A DNA stretch of 37,549 nt from an uncultured Boseongicola sp. (GTDB lineage: Bacteria > Pseudomonadota > Alphaproteobacteria > Rhodobacterales > Rhodobacteraceae). Both the position numbers and the translations under genes were made by a program. Positions 1 to 8,315 of this stretch are shown piece after piece. Numbering within the stretch: the stretch's first letter is position 1; every line of letters starts with the position of its first letter. The DNA is taken from positions 1 through 37,549 of the forward strand of contig CAJQNG010000078.1 of the NCBI GenBank assembly GCA_905479635.1, given 5' to 3'. Below the pieces are notes generated by a model. That model was not told the DNA's origin and did not search any database. It saw only the letters and a program-made list of their open reading frames with translations.

Positions 1-857
1 GATACGGACTGACCGGCGCGGTGATCGAACTTGAGGTCGAAGCAGAGCCGAACCTCAATCTGGAACCGACCTTCCGGAAGGTCCCGTCCCGCGATTTTGC
101 GCCATTCTTTGTGGGAGCGATTGAATCTGGCGATGTAAATATGGCCTACGGCCGTCTTAACGTTGATCGCGACACCTTCTTTGAAGATGCAATGGTGATC
201 ACCTATCGCGCCGCCGCGGATCAAAACATCGTGCCACCGGCAAGCGGCTCGGGCACTCTCAGTCAATTATCTCGCCATGTCTTTCGCGCACAGGTCGCAA
301 ACGAAAGGGCGAAGGATCTCCGCTGGTGGTTTGAAACGGGTCTGGGGACGATGTTCGCAAGCGGTCCGGTAAGTCGCAATTCCCTGATCAATGAACCGGT
401 TGTGACCTTGGAGGACAAGGATCCGACACGCACCGATATCCTGCATGAATACTTTGTTCCTCCGGGACGTTTTGCGGATTTTGTGACTGCATGTCAGGAA
501 GTTATCCCTTCAAGCTATCAAGAGCTTTTGAACATCACCTTGCGCTACGTTGCCGGGGACGAAGAGAGTGTTTTGGCCTATGCGCCCGCACCCCGGATCG
601 CCTGTGTGATGCTGTTCAGCCAAGAAATGACGCAACGCGCGGAAACGGATCACGCGCGTATGACGCAAGCCCTTATCGATCGTGTGCTTGATTTGGGAGG
701 CACGTATTACCTGCCGTATCGCCCGCATGCGACGAACCAGCAATTTCGGCGTGGGTATCCGAATGCCGAGAAATTTGTCGCCGAGAAGAGATTTTACGAT
801 CCTGATTTGGTTTTCCGCAACGGGTTTTGGGATCGTTATTTGGCGGATATGGCATGA
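1..857 (+). CDS. FAD-binding oxidoreductase, C-terminal part (5' end outside window)
   Basis: The reading frame is open from the left edge (first full codon at base 3) to a TGA at 855-857, so only about 284 C-terminal residues are present and the N-terminal FAD-binding domain is missing. The visible part resembles the substrate/cap and C-terminal region of FAD-linked oxidases of the aldonolactone oxidase/DprE1-like group. The terminal motif DPDLVFRNGFWDRYL is typical of that group, where it follows a conserved YxPYRxHA-like stretch (here YYLPYRPHAT). The substrate cannot be told from this piece. The stop overlaps an ATG in an ATGA junction with the next (broken) gene, which suggests one operon. 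The family call is moderately sure; the exact enzyme is not. Confidence 0.72.
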   Translation, partial: YGLTGAVIELEVEAEPNLNLEPTFRKVPSRDFAPFFVGAIESGDVNMAYGRLNVDRDTFFEDAMVITYRAAADQNIVPPASGSGTLSQLSRHVFRAQVANERAKDLRWWFETGLGTMFASGPVSRNSLINEPVVTLEDKDPTRTDILHEYFVPPGRFADFVTACQEVIPSSYQELLNITLRYVAGDEESVLAYAPAPRIACVMLFSQEMTQRAETDHARMTQALIDRVLDLGGTYYLPYRPHATNQQFRRGYPNAEKFVAEKRFYDPDLVFRNGFWDRYLADMA

Positions 858-1259
858 CCATTCACCAGCGCATCTCCATCGGGTTCTTTGTTGTGCTGCT
901 GGGCGCGGCCTCTTTGAACTACATCCCCGGCATCACGGATGCTGATGGCGTGGCTTTTGGCGTTTTCGCGTGAGACATCTTTGATGACTCACTGCACTTG
1001 TCCTCTGCGATTTGGGCGTTGGTGGCAGGTCTGATGTCGGCACGTGCCGCGCGCATGTTTCTGGTGATCTTTGCGCGCTTTGTCTGGGCGATGAGGTGAT
1101 GGGCTTGATCACCGGGTCGGGGTATCTCGATTTTGGAATCTTTACCTACGGATTTCAGGACGTTCCGTTTGGTTTCAAAATTCTGGCGAACCTGCCGCAC
1201 ATCTGTCTTGGCGGGATCGCATTGGTATCGGGGCTTTTTTTCTTTACCGCGCGAAGTGA
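854..1259 (+). pseudogene. Decayed small integral membrane protein gene
   Basis: The ATG at 854 overlaps the upstream stop and opens a hydrophobic protein (MTIHQRISIGFFVVLLGAAS...). An in-frame TGA at 971-973 interrupts it, and the frame resumes as DIFDDSLHLSSAIWALVAGL. Near 1080-1086 the likely continuation shifts by one base (LGDEVMGLITGSGYLDFGIF, then ANLPHICLGGIALVSG). A second shift within the seven-T run at 1235-1241 would bring the frame to the TGA at 1257-1259, giving a natural overlap with the GTG start of the next gene. The conceptual product is about 134 residues with roughly four membrane segments and no recognised function. One stop plus one or two frameshifts make a pseudogene the best call. 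Sequencing error is the alternative. Confidence 0.68.
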
Positions 1260-2305
1260 CGTCTCTTTGGCGATGGGTGAAGCGGTTGGTGTTCGCTTTG
1301 GGGATTGCCCTGATCGGGTTGGTCGCCCCTCCGATCTACATCGAGGTGGCGTGTCGCGGCGAACCTTCGGGAACGGGATATCAACCGCTTATCGTTGATC
1401 CGAATTGGCAGCGCGCCGAGAGCCGGACGCTTTTGACCTATCCAGAATGGCATATCGTTCACGCCTACGACGAATACGCGAGAGTTATTACTACGGGGGC
1501 TCCACATGAATTCGGCTATCTGCGGGCGATCTCTGGCTTTTGGGGAACGCTTTGTCCCCTGACTGAAGCTGCGGCAAGCATGGGCGGTGTCACTGGCGAT
1601 ACCAAGGCGACCATCTATACGATCGGCGTCAGCTTCACTGCCGAACTTCTGGCAAAAGCGGCCTACGAGGAAACTCTCGGTCGTGTGACTGTTTGGCTGC
1701 GGGGTGCAGAACGTGCGCCGCTTGATGATCTCAGTGCCGCCCAAGCCGCCGCTTACGGTGCGTTCTTGCAGCAATCGCCTTGGTATAAGTGGGATTTTGC
1801 GACGAATGCGAAAGCGCTGGCGGATCTGTCCGGGGACAGCTTGCGGGACCGGGAACGGCGGTTCGCTTTGGGCGCGGAATACGGCGCAAAAGCCGCCTAT
1901 GCTGGGGTCATTGAGGCGGCGGTCGCTGGCGTGGGAGCTGATGATTTGCGGCTTCGCTCGGTAGTGTCAGGCGTGGCCAACGAAATACTTTCCGACATCG
2001 CAGACATAACGATCATCGGCCTGCTTGGGGATGGGATCGAGATTGAAATCGATCGCTATCGCGCCTTTACCGTCATTCTGGAGCGTCTTTCGGCCGCTGG
2101 TGCGGATATTCGGGAAATAGCGGGGAACGATCAGGTTTTGCTCACAGCTCTTTCAGATCTACAGAAAATTGACGGCGCTTTGTACAGCGTTCGCCGTCAG
2201 GGGTACGGCGACTACCGACATTTGATTGTGGTGCCAGTGCGCGATCTCGCAGATCGCCTGCGGGCGCTGAATGGGCTAAGGCTGGAACATGTTCACGACT
2301 ACTAA
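1256..2305 (+). CDS. Membrane-anchored protein of unknown function
   Basis: This is a 349-residue protein if it starts at the GTG at 1256. That start fits because it gives a GTGA overlap with the upstream gene and puts a clean signal-anchor at residues 9-28 (RLVFALGIALIGLVAPPIYI). An upstream ATG in the same frame (1133) would only translate DNA belonging to the broken neighbour. The rest is soluble and probably periplasmic. It has a conserved-looking early block (LLTYPEWHIVHAYDEYA) and a later Ala-rich helical region; no catalytic motif is recognised. The position behind a FAD oxidoreductase and a small membrane protein suggests a membrane-associated redox or lipid-related cluster, but that is inference only. 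I do not recognise the family. Confidence 0.72.
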   Translation: MTSLWRWVKRLVFALGIALIGLVAPPIYIEVACRGEPSGTGYQPLIVDPNWQRAESRTLLTYPEWHIVHAYDEYARVITTGAPHEFGYLRAISGFWGTLCPLTEAAASMGGVTGDTKATIYTIGVSFTAELLAKAAYEETLGRVTVWLRGAERAPLDDLSAAQAAAYGAFLQQSPWYKWDFATNAKALADLSGDSLRDRERRFALGAEYGAKAAYAGVIEAAVAGVGADDLRLRSVVSGVANEILSDIADITIIGLLGDGIEIEIDRYRAFTVILERLSAAGADIREIAGNDQVLLTALSDLQKIDGALYSVRRQGYGDYRHLIVVPVRDLADRLRALNGLRLEHVHDY

Positions 2306-2522
2306 GCGCATATTGGCGGTTTTGCCGATCATCCTGTTTGCCTGGATCGCTGTGACGGCGACGGTCAAGCGATTGTCGGATGCGGCGCTTGCGGGACTTA
2401 CAATTCAGAATGCCTCGGCTATGACGGCCAAACTTTACGCGGCTGGCGCGTGGCTTGTGTTTCCGGCCGGTCTGACCGGGGGCTTGCCGTTGACGCGGGT
2501 ACAAAAAGCGGCGCTTTCGTAG
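2289..2522 (+). CDS. Small membrane protein, unknown function
   Basis: This is a 77-residue protein whose ATG overlaps the end of the preceding gene by 17 bases, with a plausible ribosome site (AAGG about 10 bases upstream). One clear membrane segment lies at about residues 8-27 (ILAVLPIILFAWIAVTATVK). A second, weaker hydrophobic stretch around 50-62 (AAGAWLVFPAGLTGG) could make it a two-span protein. It is the last gene of the left-hand cluster and is probably co-transcribed with the two genes before it. Function is not recognised. Coding status is supported mainly by the tight overlap and the membrane-protein-like composition. Confidence 0.55.
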   Translation: MFTTTKRILAVLPIILFAWIAVTATVKRLSDAALAGLTIQNASAMTAKLYAAGAWLVFPAGLTGGLPLTRVQKAALS

Positions 2523-2555
2523 AGTTTTGAGCTTGGGAAATCGCGGCGGGCCCCC

Positions 2556-2585
2556 TTGGTCTTTTCGCAATCGTTCGCATATAAA
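2556..2585 (+). promoter_or_regulatory. Candidate housekeeping promoter for the thioredoxin/LON/Trm112 operon
   Basis: A TTGGTC box at 2556-2561 and a TATAAA box at 2580-2585 are separated by 18 bases. The start codon of the thioredoxin gene is 28 bases downstream. The boxes match the sigma-70 consensus reasonably (-35 4/6, -10 5/6) and sit in the only non-coding gap before the operon. Seen by eye only. Confidence 0.4.
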
Positions 2586-2612
2586 GCGCAACACTTAATA
2601 CCGGGGACGAAA

Positions 2613-3530
2613 ATGCTTGAACTCAATCCAACTGCGCCATCCGCCCCAGCGGGCGATCTAATCAAAGACAGCTCCGAGGCCACCTTTATGGCCGACGTCG
2701 TTGAAGCGAGCCAGTCCGTCCCGGTCATCGTCGATTTCTGGGCGCCGTGGTGCGGACCGTGTCGCCAGCTTACTCCTGCTATTGAAGCTGCCGTGACAGC
2801 GGCAGGCGGTGCGGTGAAGCTTGTTAAAGTCAACGTGGATGAGAATCAGGCAATTGCGCAACAACTGCGGGTTCAATCGCTTCCGACTGTCTACGCGTTT
2901 TGGCAAGGTCAGCCGATTGATGCGTTCCAGGGTGCGTTGCCTGCGTCTGAGATTAAGGCGTTTATTGATAAGGCTATCGAGGCATCAGGCGGCGAAGTCG
3001 GTGGCGGTCTGTCAGAGGCCCTCGAAACTGCGGAAAATATGTTGGAAGAAGGCGCGGCTGCAGATGCGGCTTCGATCTTCGCGGCTGTCCTTGGCGAGGA
3101 CCCGCAGAGCGCTGCTGCCTATGGCGGTCTGGCGCGCACCCATCTGGCGCTGGATCAGATCGATGAGGCGGCGCAAGTTCTGCTGACGGCTCCAGAAGCC
3201 TTGTCCTCTGCGCCAGAGATTGAGGCTGCACGTGCGCAGATCGAGTTGGCACGCCAGGCTGCAGATGCTGGGCCGGTTGACGAGCTGCGTGCTGGGCTCG
3301 ATGCTGATCCGGACGATCTAAAGGCGCGGTTTGATCTGGCACAGGCACTTTATGCTGCAGGAGACGCCGAGGAGGCCGTCACGCAATTGCTGGAAAGCTT
3401 CCGGCGTGACCGCGAATGGAACGAGGGTGCTGCGAAAGCCCAGCTGTTCACTATTTTTGAAGCCTTAAAAGCCAATGATCCTATCGTGTTGAACGGACGC
3501 CGAAAGTTGTCGTCGATGATCTTTGCCTGA
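2613..3530 (+). CDS. cnoX: CnoX/YbbN-type thioredoxin with TPR domain
   Basis: This 305-residue protein has an N-terminal thioredoxin fold (about 20-125) carrying an intact redox motif (DFWAPWCGPCRQLTP). Its C-terminal Ala/Glu-rich helical half (about 135-300) has the TPR-like repeats typical of CnoX/YbbN co-chaperones. In E. coli the equivalent protein lacks the CxxC pair, whereas alphaproteobacterial members such as Caulobacter CnoX keep it, as here. It is expected to be cytoplasmic and to protect proteins from over-oxidation and aggregation together with GroEL/DnaK. The ATG at 2613 is chosen because the thioredoxin domain aligns from there and GGGGACGA precedes it. The LON-domain gene follows 26 bases later. 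Confidence 0.85.
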   Translation: MLELNPTAPSAPAGDLIKDSSEATFMADVVEASQSVPVIVDFWAPWCGPCRQLTPAIEAAVTAAGGAVKLVKVNVDENQAIAQQLRVQSLPTVYAFWQGQPIDAFQGALPASEIKAFIDKAIEASGGEVGGGLSEALETAENMLEEGAAADAASIFAAVLGEDPQSAAAYGGLARTHLALDQIDEAAQVLLTAPEALSSAPEIEAARAQIELARQAADAGPVDELRAGLDADPDDLKARFDLAQALYAAGDAEEAVTQLLESFRRDREWNEGAAKAQLFTIFEALKANDPIVLNGRRKLSSMIFA

Positions 3531-3556
3531 CAGGAAAATGGGCTAGGTAACTAGGA

Positions 3557-4201
3557 ATGTTTCCAAAGTCTGATCTCCCCGAAACGGTCCCTGTCTTCCC
3601 GCTTCCCGGGGCGCTGTTGTTGCCGCGCGCCAGATTGCCGCTGCATATTTTTGAACCGCGCTATCTGGCGATGTTGGATGATGCCCTGAAGACGCCTGAT
3701 CGTTTGATCGGGATGATCCAACCGCGAGAAGGCGGCCCCCCAGGCAGTCCTTCGTTGCAGGCTATTGGTTGTGCGGGCCGGCTTACGTCGTTCACTGAAA
3801 CCGATGATGGGCGTTATATGCTTACGCTGACTGGGATAAGCCGTTTTCGGGTTATTGAAGAGATAGACGGCTTCACCCCATATCGCCGCTGTAAGGTAAG
3901 TTGGACGGGGTTTGATCGGGATCTGGGGGCCACGGAACATGACCCTAACTTTGATCGGGATGTGTTCTTTTCCGCCCTTAATCGCTTCTTTGAGTCCAAT
4001 GGACTTCAGACGGACTGGGAATCGCTTAAAGAAGCCGAGGACGAATTATTGATCAACTCGCTTTCGATGCTTTGCCCGTTTGAGCCGGAAGACAAGCAAG
4101 CCCTTTTGGAAGCACCGTCGCTACAGACGCGACGGGAAACGTTACTGACCCTGATTGAATTTGCGATGCGGGGCGGCGGAACAGAGGATGCAGTGCAGTG
4201 A
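3557..4201 (+). CDS. LON peptidase substrate-binding domain protein
   Basis: This 214-residue protein consists essentially of the N-terminal (LAN/PUA-like) domain of Lon protease, with no AAA or peptidase domain. The family signature is clear at residues 9-33 ([20 protein letters not shown], followed by IFEPRY). The protein probably recognises or delivers substrates; its biochemical role is not well established for stand-alone forms. It sits between the thioredoxin/TPR co-chaperone and a Trm112-like gene, a common roseobacter arrangement, and its TGA overlaps the next start (GTGA). An AGG at 3545-3547 is a plausible ribosome site for the ATG at 3557. Confidence 0.85.
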   Translation: MFPKSDLPETVPVFPLPGALLLPRARLPLHIFEPRYLAMLDDALKTPDRLIGMIQPREGGPPGSPSLQAIGCAGRLTSFTETDDGRYMLTLTGISRFRVIEEIDGFTPYRRCKVSWTGFDRDLGATEHDPNFDRDVFFSALNRFFESNGLQTDWESLKEAEDELLINSLSMLCPFEPEDKQALLEAPSLQTRRETLLTLIEFAMRGGGTEDAVQ

Positions 4202-4377
4202 CCGAAAACAAATTTGACCGACGGATGTTAGAAGCCTTGGTGTGTCCGCAAACCCGCGCGCAGCTAACGTATGATGCGAAAACTCAGGAGCTTGTCTGCA
4301 AGGCGGCGCATCTTGCCTATCCTATCCGCAACGGCATCCCGATCATGTTGGTCGATGAGGCGCGCAAACTTGACTAA
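4198..4377 (+). CDS. Trm112 family (UPF0434/YcaR-like) protein
   Basis: This 59-residue protein starts at a GTG that overlaps the upstream TGA. The layout fits the Trm112/YcaR family: [14 protein letters not shown] near the N-terminus, a second Cys in [18 protein letters not shown], and the hallmark end [11 protein letters not shown]. The eukaryotic/archaeal Trm112 relatives activate methyltransferases; the bacterial members are small proteins of unproven role. Only single cysteines remain where zinc-binding forms have pairs, so metal binding is doubtful. The last bases overlap the convergent hydroxylase gene by four. Confidence 0.85.
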   Translation: MTENKFDRRMLEALVCPQTRAQLTYDAKTQELVCKAAHLAYPIRNGIPIMLVDEARKLD

Positions 4378-5597
4378 AGGGGTTGCCCTTTGGCAAGACG
4401 CGGAAGGTCTCCGGTTAGGCCGGCCGCTTCGCGGATAAGTCCCCGACGTAGGCCCGGCAACGCGTTGGCGGCGCCGAGGCCGAGATCTCGGATCGTGCGC
4501 AATATCCCGTTATCGTTTGAAAACAGCCGATTGAAGCTGTCAGTCGCAAAGGCGAGCGTTGCCGTGTCAAACCGACGCCACTGACGATAGCGCGTCAAGA
4601 CATCGGCGCGCCCGATGTCTTCCCCACGCCGGGACGCGTCCGCCAGAACTTCTGCAAGTGCCGCCACGTCCTTCAGCCCGGCGTTCAGACCCTGACCTGC
4701 AATCGGGTGTACAGAATGAGCGGCGTCTCCCACAAGCGCCACCCTCGGCCCGATGAAATCCTGGGCGAGCGACAGTCCCAACGGGTAGCTAAAGCGTTCC
4801 CCCACCAAAGAGATTTCGCCAAGAAAATCACCGAAACGTGGGCGCAAAACCTCAAGGTAGGCTTCGTCGCTAAGCCCCTGTATCTCGGCCGCGCGCTCGG
4901 TTTTTTCGGTCCAGACGATAGAGGCACGATTGCCAGTCAGGGGCAGGATCGCTAGCGGCCCGGATGGCATGAAAAATTGATGGGCTGTACCTTTGTGGGC
5001 GTGTTCATGTTGGATTGCACAAACCAGCGCCGTTTGGCCATACTGCCACCCCATCCGCTTGATGCCAGCGCGCGTGGCGACGCCGCTGGCTTTTCCATCA
5101 CAGCCGACAAGGATCCGGGCCCGAAGGGCACTTCCGTCATCTAGGGTCACCGTGACGCCGTTGCTGTCGGGCGATTGACTCACTACCCGGCGTTCATTCA
5201 ATTGTCTGATGCTTGCCGCGTCCACGGCGGCCAAAAGGGCAGGGCGAAGATGGCGATCCTGGACGAGAAATCCCATTGGGCCTTCCTCAATCTCGGCATG
5301 ATCGAAGGCTAACATCATCGGAGACGGACCTTCGCCGGGGCGACCATCGGTGATTTTGATGTCAAGAATAGGTTGTGCGCTTTCAGACACGGCGGACCAG
5401 ATACCCAAGGCTTTCAAAACCCGCTGAGACGCGATTGAAAGCGCATATCCGCGCCCGTCAAAATCGCGCGCCGCTCTGGTATCGCTTGGCAAAGGATCGA
5501 CAAGCGTGACGTCGAAGCCCGCCGAGGCCAGCGCCAGCGCCAGCGATGTGCCGTTAAGGCCGCCGCCTGCGATGAGAATATCTGTGTCATAGGTCAT
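4374..5597 (-). CDS. UbiH/UbiF/VisC/COQ6-type FAD-dependent hydroxylase
   Basis: A Rossmann FAD-binding motif lies near the N-terminus ([18 protein letters not shown]). The second FAD motif is [20 protein letters not shown] in the C-terminal half, followed by [16 protein letters not shown]. These are standard for aromatic-ring hydroxylases of ubiquinone synthesis, expected at the inner face of the membrane. Which position of the ubiquinone ring it hydroxylates cannot be read off the sequence. The preferred start is the ATG at 5597 (407 residues, [13 protein letters not shown]). An upstream ATG at 5633 would add 12 residues and cannot be excluded, since neither has a strong ribosome site. It is divergent from the amidase gene. 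Confidence 0.87.
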   Translation of the reverse strand: MTYDTDILIAGGGLNGTSLALALASAGFDVTLVDPLPSDTRAARDFDGRGYALSIASQRVLKALGIWSAVSESAQPILDIKITDGRPGEGPSPMMLAFDHAEIEEGPMGFLVQDRHLRPALLAAVDAASIRQLNERRVVSQSPDSNGVTVTLDDGSALRARILVGCDGKASGVATRAGIKRMGWQYGQTALVCAIQHEHAHKGTAHQFFMPSGPLAILPLTGNRASIVWTEKTERAAEIQGLSDEAYLEVLRPRFGDFLGEISLVGERFSYPLGLSLAQDFIGPRVALVGDAAHSVHPIAGQGLNAGLKDVAALAEVLADASRRGEDIGRADVLTRYRQWRRFDTATLAFATDSFNRLFSNDNGILRTIRDLGLGAANALPGLRRGLIREAAGLTGDLPRLAKGQPL

Positions 5598-5683
5598 GGT
5601 GTTTGATATGGGCGGCGGCGTGGCATTGTCCATGCGTTGTCGTGCCGCTACGATCGCGCCGTTGGTTTAGGGAGACGTTGGAT

Positions 5684-7006
5684 ATGAGTGACTGGCTTTG
5701 GGCAAGTGCTGCTGATCTTGGACGCGGGATCGAGGCAGGTAAGATTGATCCCGTTGATCTGACCGAGGTCTATCTCGCAGCCATCGCAGAACATCAGTTC
5801 ACCGATCGAATTTATGCGCGCACCACCCAACAGCGCGCTCGCAATGAGGCAAAAGCGGCTTCGGCGCGTGCGAAATTGGGTCTGAGGCGGTCGCCGCTCG
5901 ATGGTGTGCCGATCTCTTGGAAAGATCTTTACGATACCGCCGGGGTCGCGACTGAAGCTGGCTCGCTTTTACTGAAAGGGCGCGTGCCCGACCGCGATGC
6001 GCGTGTTTTGCAGGCTGCCACCAACGCTGGTATCGTTTGTTTGGGCAAAACACATATGACGGAACTCGCGTTTTCTGGTCTTGGCCTCAATCCAATGACG
6101 CAATCGCCGCCATGCGTGAACGATGTAGACGCGGTGTCGGGCGGGTCGTCGTCTGGCGCGGCGACGTCGGTTGCCTTTGGGTTGGCCGCAGCAGGGATTG
6201 GCTCGGATACCGGCGGCTCGGTACGCGCACCGGCGGCTTGGAATGACCTGGTCGGCTTGAAGACGGCACCTGGGCGTTTGTCTCTGGAAGGTGTTGTTCC
6301 GCTTTGCGCGAGGTTTGATACGGTCGGACCTTTGTGCCGGACGGTCGAGGACGCTTCCTTGTTGCTGGCCGCCATGGAGGGTGGGGCGGCAGTGTCGCTG
6401 GATGGCGCTACGCTTAAGGGTGCGCGACTGGCTATTTTGAAGACCAGCGCCTTTGAGAATTTGCGCGACGCACCACGCGCGGCCTTTCAAAGTGCTGTTG
6501 AGCGTTTGGAGGCAGCGGGCGCTGCGGTTGAACCGATTGAATTGGAGTGTGTTTCTGAAGCGATGGGTTTGGCTGGTGTGTTGTTCGCGCCAGAAGCCTA
6601 TGGCACCTGGAAGGCGGTAATCGAAGCTAATCCTGATGCCATGTATCCGCGTGTTCGCGAGCGGTTCCGCAGCGGAGCGTCCATATCAGCGGCCGATTTT
6701 GTTGCGGCATGGCAACGCCTTGACGCGCTGCGCGCGACCTACAACGCGGCCACGGCCGGATTTGATGCGGTGATTTTACCCACAGTGCCGATATTACCGC
6801 CAAAACGCGCAGCGGTTGCGGCAGACGATGACCTTTTCGCTGCGGAAAACCTTTTGACTTTGCAAAACACCCGCATTGGCAATCTTATGGGGTTGGCAGG
6901 CGTTACTTTGCCGACCGGTTTGCCGTCCTGTGGCATTCTGTTTCAGGGGTCCTCTGAAGAAAGACTCCTGCGGATCGGGGCGGCGGCAGAGGCCGCGCTG
7001 GCGTAA
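5684..7006 (+). CDS. Amidase signature family enzyme
   Basis: This 440-residue protein carries the amidase signature. The catalytic Lys lies in GVPISWKDLYDTAG (about residue 82), the Gly/Ser-rich motif is VSGGSSSGAATSVAFG, and the nucleophile Ser is in GSDTGGSVRAPAAWNDLVG, giving the Ser-cisSer-Lys triad. The members hydrolyse C-N amide bonds; the substrate here is unknown. It lacks the GatB/C neighbours expected of a GatA subunit and is shorter than GatA, so a stand-alone amidase is more likely. The ATG at 5684 follows a GGAGA ribosome site (5671-5675). A PLP aminotransferase gene follows. Confidence 0.9.
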   Translation: MSDWLWASAADLGRGIEAGKIDPVDLTEVYLAAIAEHQFTDRIYARTTQQRARNEAKAASARAKLGLRRSPLDGVPISWKDLYDTAGVATEAGSLLLKGRVPDRDARVLQAATNAGIVCLGKTHMTELAFSGLGLNPMTQSPPCVNDVDAVSGGSSSGAATSVAFGLAAAGIGSDTGGSVRAPAAWNDLVGLKTAPGRLSLEGVVPLCARFDTVGPLCRTVEDASLLLAAMEGGAAVSLDGATLKGARLAILKTSAFENLRDAPRAAFQSAVERLEAAGAAVEPIELECVSEAMGLAGVLFAPEAYGTWKAVIEANPDAMYPRVRERFRSGASISAADFVAAWQRLDALRATYNAATAGFDAVILPTVPILPPKRAAVAADDDLFAAENLLTLQNTRIGNLMGLAGVTLPTGLPSCGILFQGSSEERLLRIGAAAEAALA

Positions 7007-7123
7007 AAGACACAATATTCGGGTGGTACGTCTGAAAAAGGTGTCTTCGCAGTGGACCGCTTGGCCCTCGATGGGCTAACTTGCGGGGAAACGGGGCAAA
7101 ATGATCCCGGTATTGAGGCAGTT

Positions 7124-8302
7124 ATGGTATTTCCCGAGCGGTTTTCGAGCCTACCGGAATATGCATTCCCGCGTCTGCGGGCTTTGCTAGACGTGCACGC
7201 GCCCGGTGGCGACGTGTTGCATATGACTATTGGTGAACCGCGCCATGCGTTTCCCGATTTTGTTGCGGATGTGATTGCCGCCAATACGGCCGGTTTTGGC
7301 AAGTATCCTCCCAATGAAGGCACGCCTGAACTGCTGGATGCGATCAGTGGCTGGCTCTTGCGGCGCTATGATGCGCGTGTTCCGTCTGATCAGATCATGG
7401 CTTTGAACGGCACGCGTGAGGGTCTTTATAACGCGATGATGGCGCTTTGCCCTGAAACGAAGGCGGGCGGGCGGCCAGTCGTTCTTGTGCCAAACCCTTG
7501 CTATCAGGTCTATGCGGTCGCAGCTTTGTCCGTCGGCGCCGAACCGGTCTTTCTGCCCTGCACCAAGGCGACAGACTTTCTGCCCGACTTCACATCTGTC
7601 GATCCAAGCGTTCTGGACCGTGTAACCGTTGCCTACATTTGCTCTCCGTCGAACCCACAAGGTGCCGTGGCAGACCGCGAATATTGGCGGACGCTTTTGG
7701 CATTGGCTGAAAAGCACGATTTTAGGGTCTTCGCGGACGAGTGTTATTCCGAAATCTGGCGCAACGAACCACCGGTTGGCGCGCTTCAGATGGCGGCCGA
7801 AATGGGAATGGACCCCGAGCGCGTTGTGGTTTTTCACTCGCTGTCCAAGCGATCAAACCTTCCGGGCCTTCGCTCGGGTTTCGTTGCGGGCGGTCCCGAG
7901 ACGATCCGCCTTCTGCGACAGCTTCGCGCCTATGGGGGGGCGCCGTTGCCTGTGCCGCTACAAAAGGCAGCAACGGCGGTTTGGCTGGATGAAGCCCACG
8001 TTGATGCAAGCCGGGCGCGGTATCAGGCGAAGTACAAAATTGCTGCCCGGGTGTTTAAAGACATCGACGGTTGCGCGGCCCCGGAGGCAGGTTTCTTTTT
8101 GTGGCTTCCGGTGGATGACGGCGAAACAGCGGCTTTGAAGATTTGGCGCGAAACAGGCGTCCGGGTTTTGCCTGGCGCGTATCTTTCGCGCGATGTGGAC
8201 GGGGAAAACCCCGGTGCAGGCTACATTCGTGTGGCCATGGTTTTGAATGAAGAAGAATTGCAACGCGGTTTAGAGGCACTCCGCGACTGCATTTATAGGT
8301 AA
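7124..8302 (+). CDS. Class I/II PLP-dependent aminotransferase (DapC-like)
   Basis: This 392-residue fold-type I aminotransferase shows the substrate-side motif [16 protein letters not shown], the NPCYQVY region, the Asp/Tyr pair of the cofactor pocket ([10 protein letters not shown]) and the PLP lysine in [15 protein letters not shown]. It resembles proteins annotated as N-succinyldiaminopimelate aminotransferase in roseobacters, which would place it in lysine/peptidoglycan synthesis; other amino-acid specificities are possible. The start at 7124 is chosen because family proteins begin just before [17 protein letters not shown]. Two upstream in-frame codons have no ribosome site. ftsK follows after 13 bases. 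Confidence 0.88.
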   Translation: MVFPERFSSLPEYAFPRLRALLDVHAPGGDVLHMTIGEPRHAFPDFVADVIAANTAGFGKYPPNEGTPELLDAISGWLLRRYDARVPSDQIMALNGTREGLYNAMMALCPETKAGGRPVVLVPNPCYQVYAVAALSVGAEPVFLPCTKATDFLPDFTSVDPSVLDRVTVAYICSPSNPQGAVADREYWRTLLALAEKHDFRVFADECYSEIWRNEPPVGALQMAAEMGMDPERVVVFHSLSKRSNLPGLRSGFVAGGPETIRLLRQLRAYGGAPLPVPLQKAATAVWLDEAHVDASRARYQAKYKIAARVFKDIDGCAAPEAGFFLWLPVDDGETAALKIWRETGVRVLPGAYLSRDVDGENPGAGYIRVAMVLNEEELQRGLEALRDCIYR

Positions 8303-8315
8303 GGAACAGGTAAGC

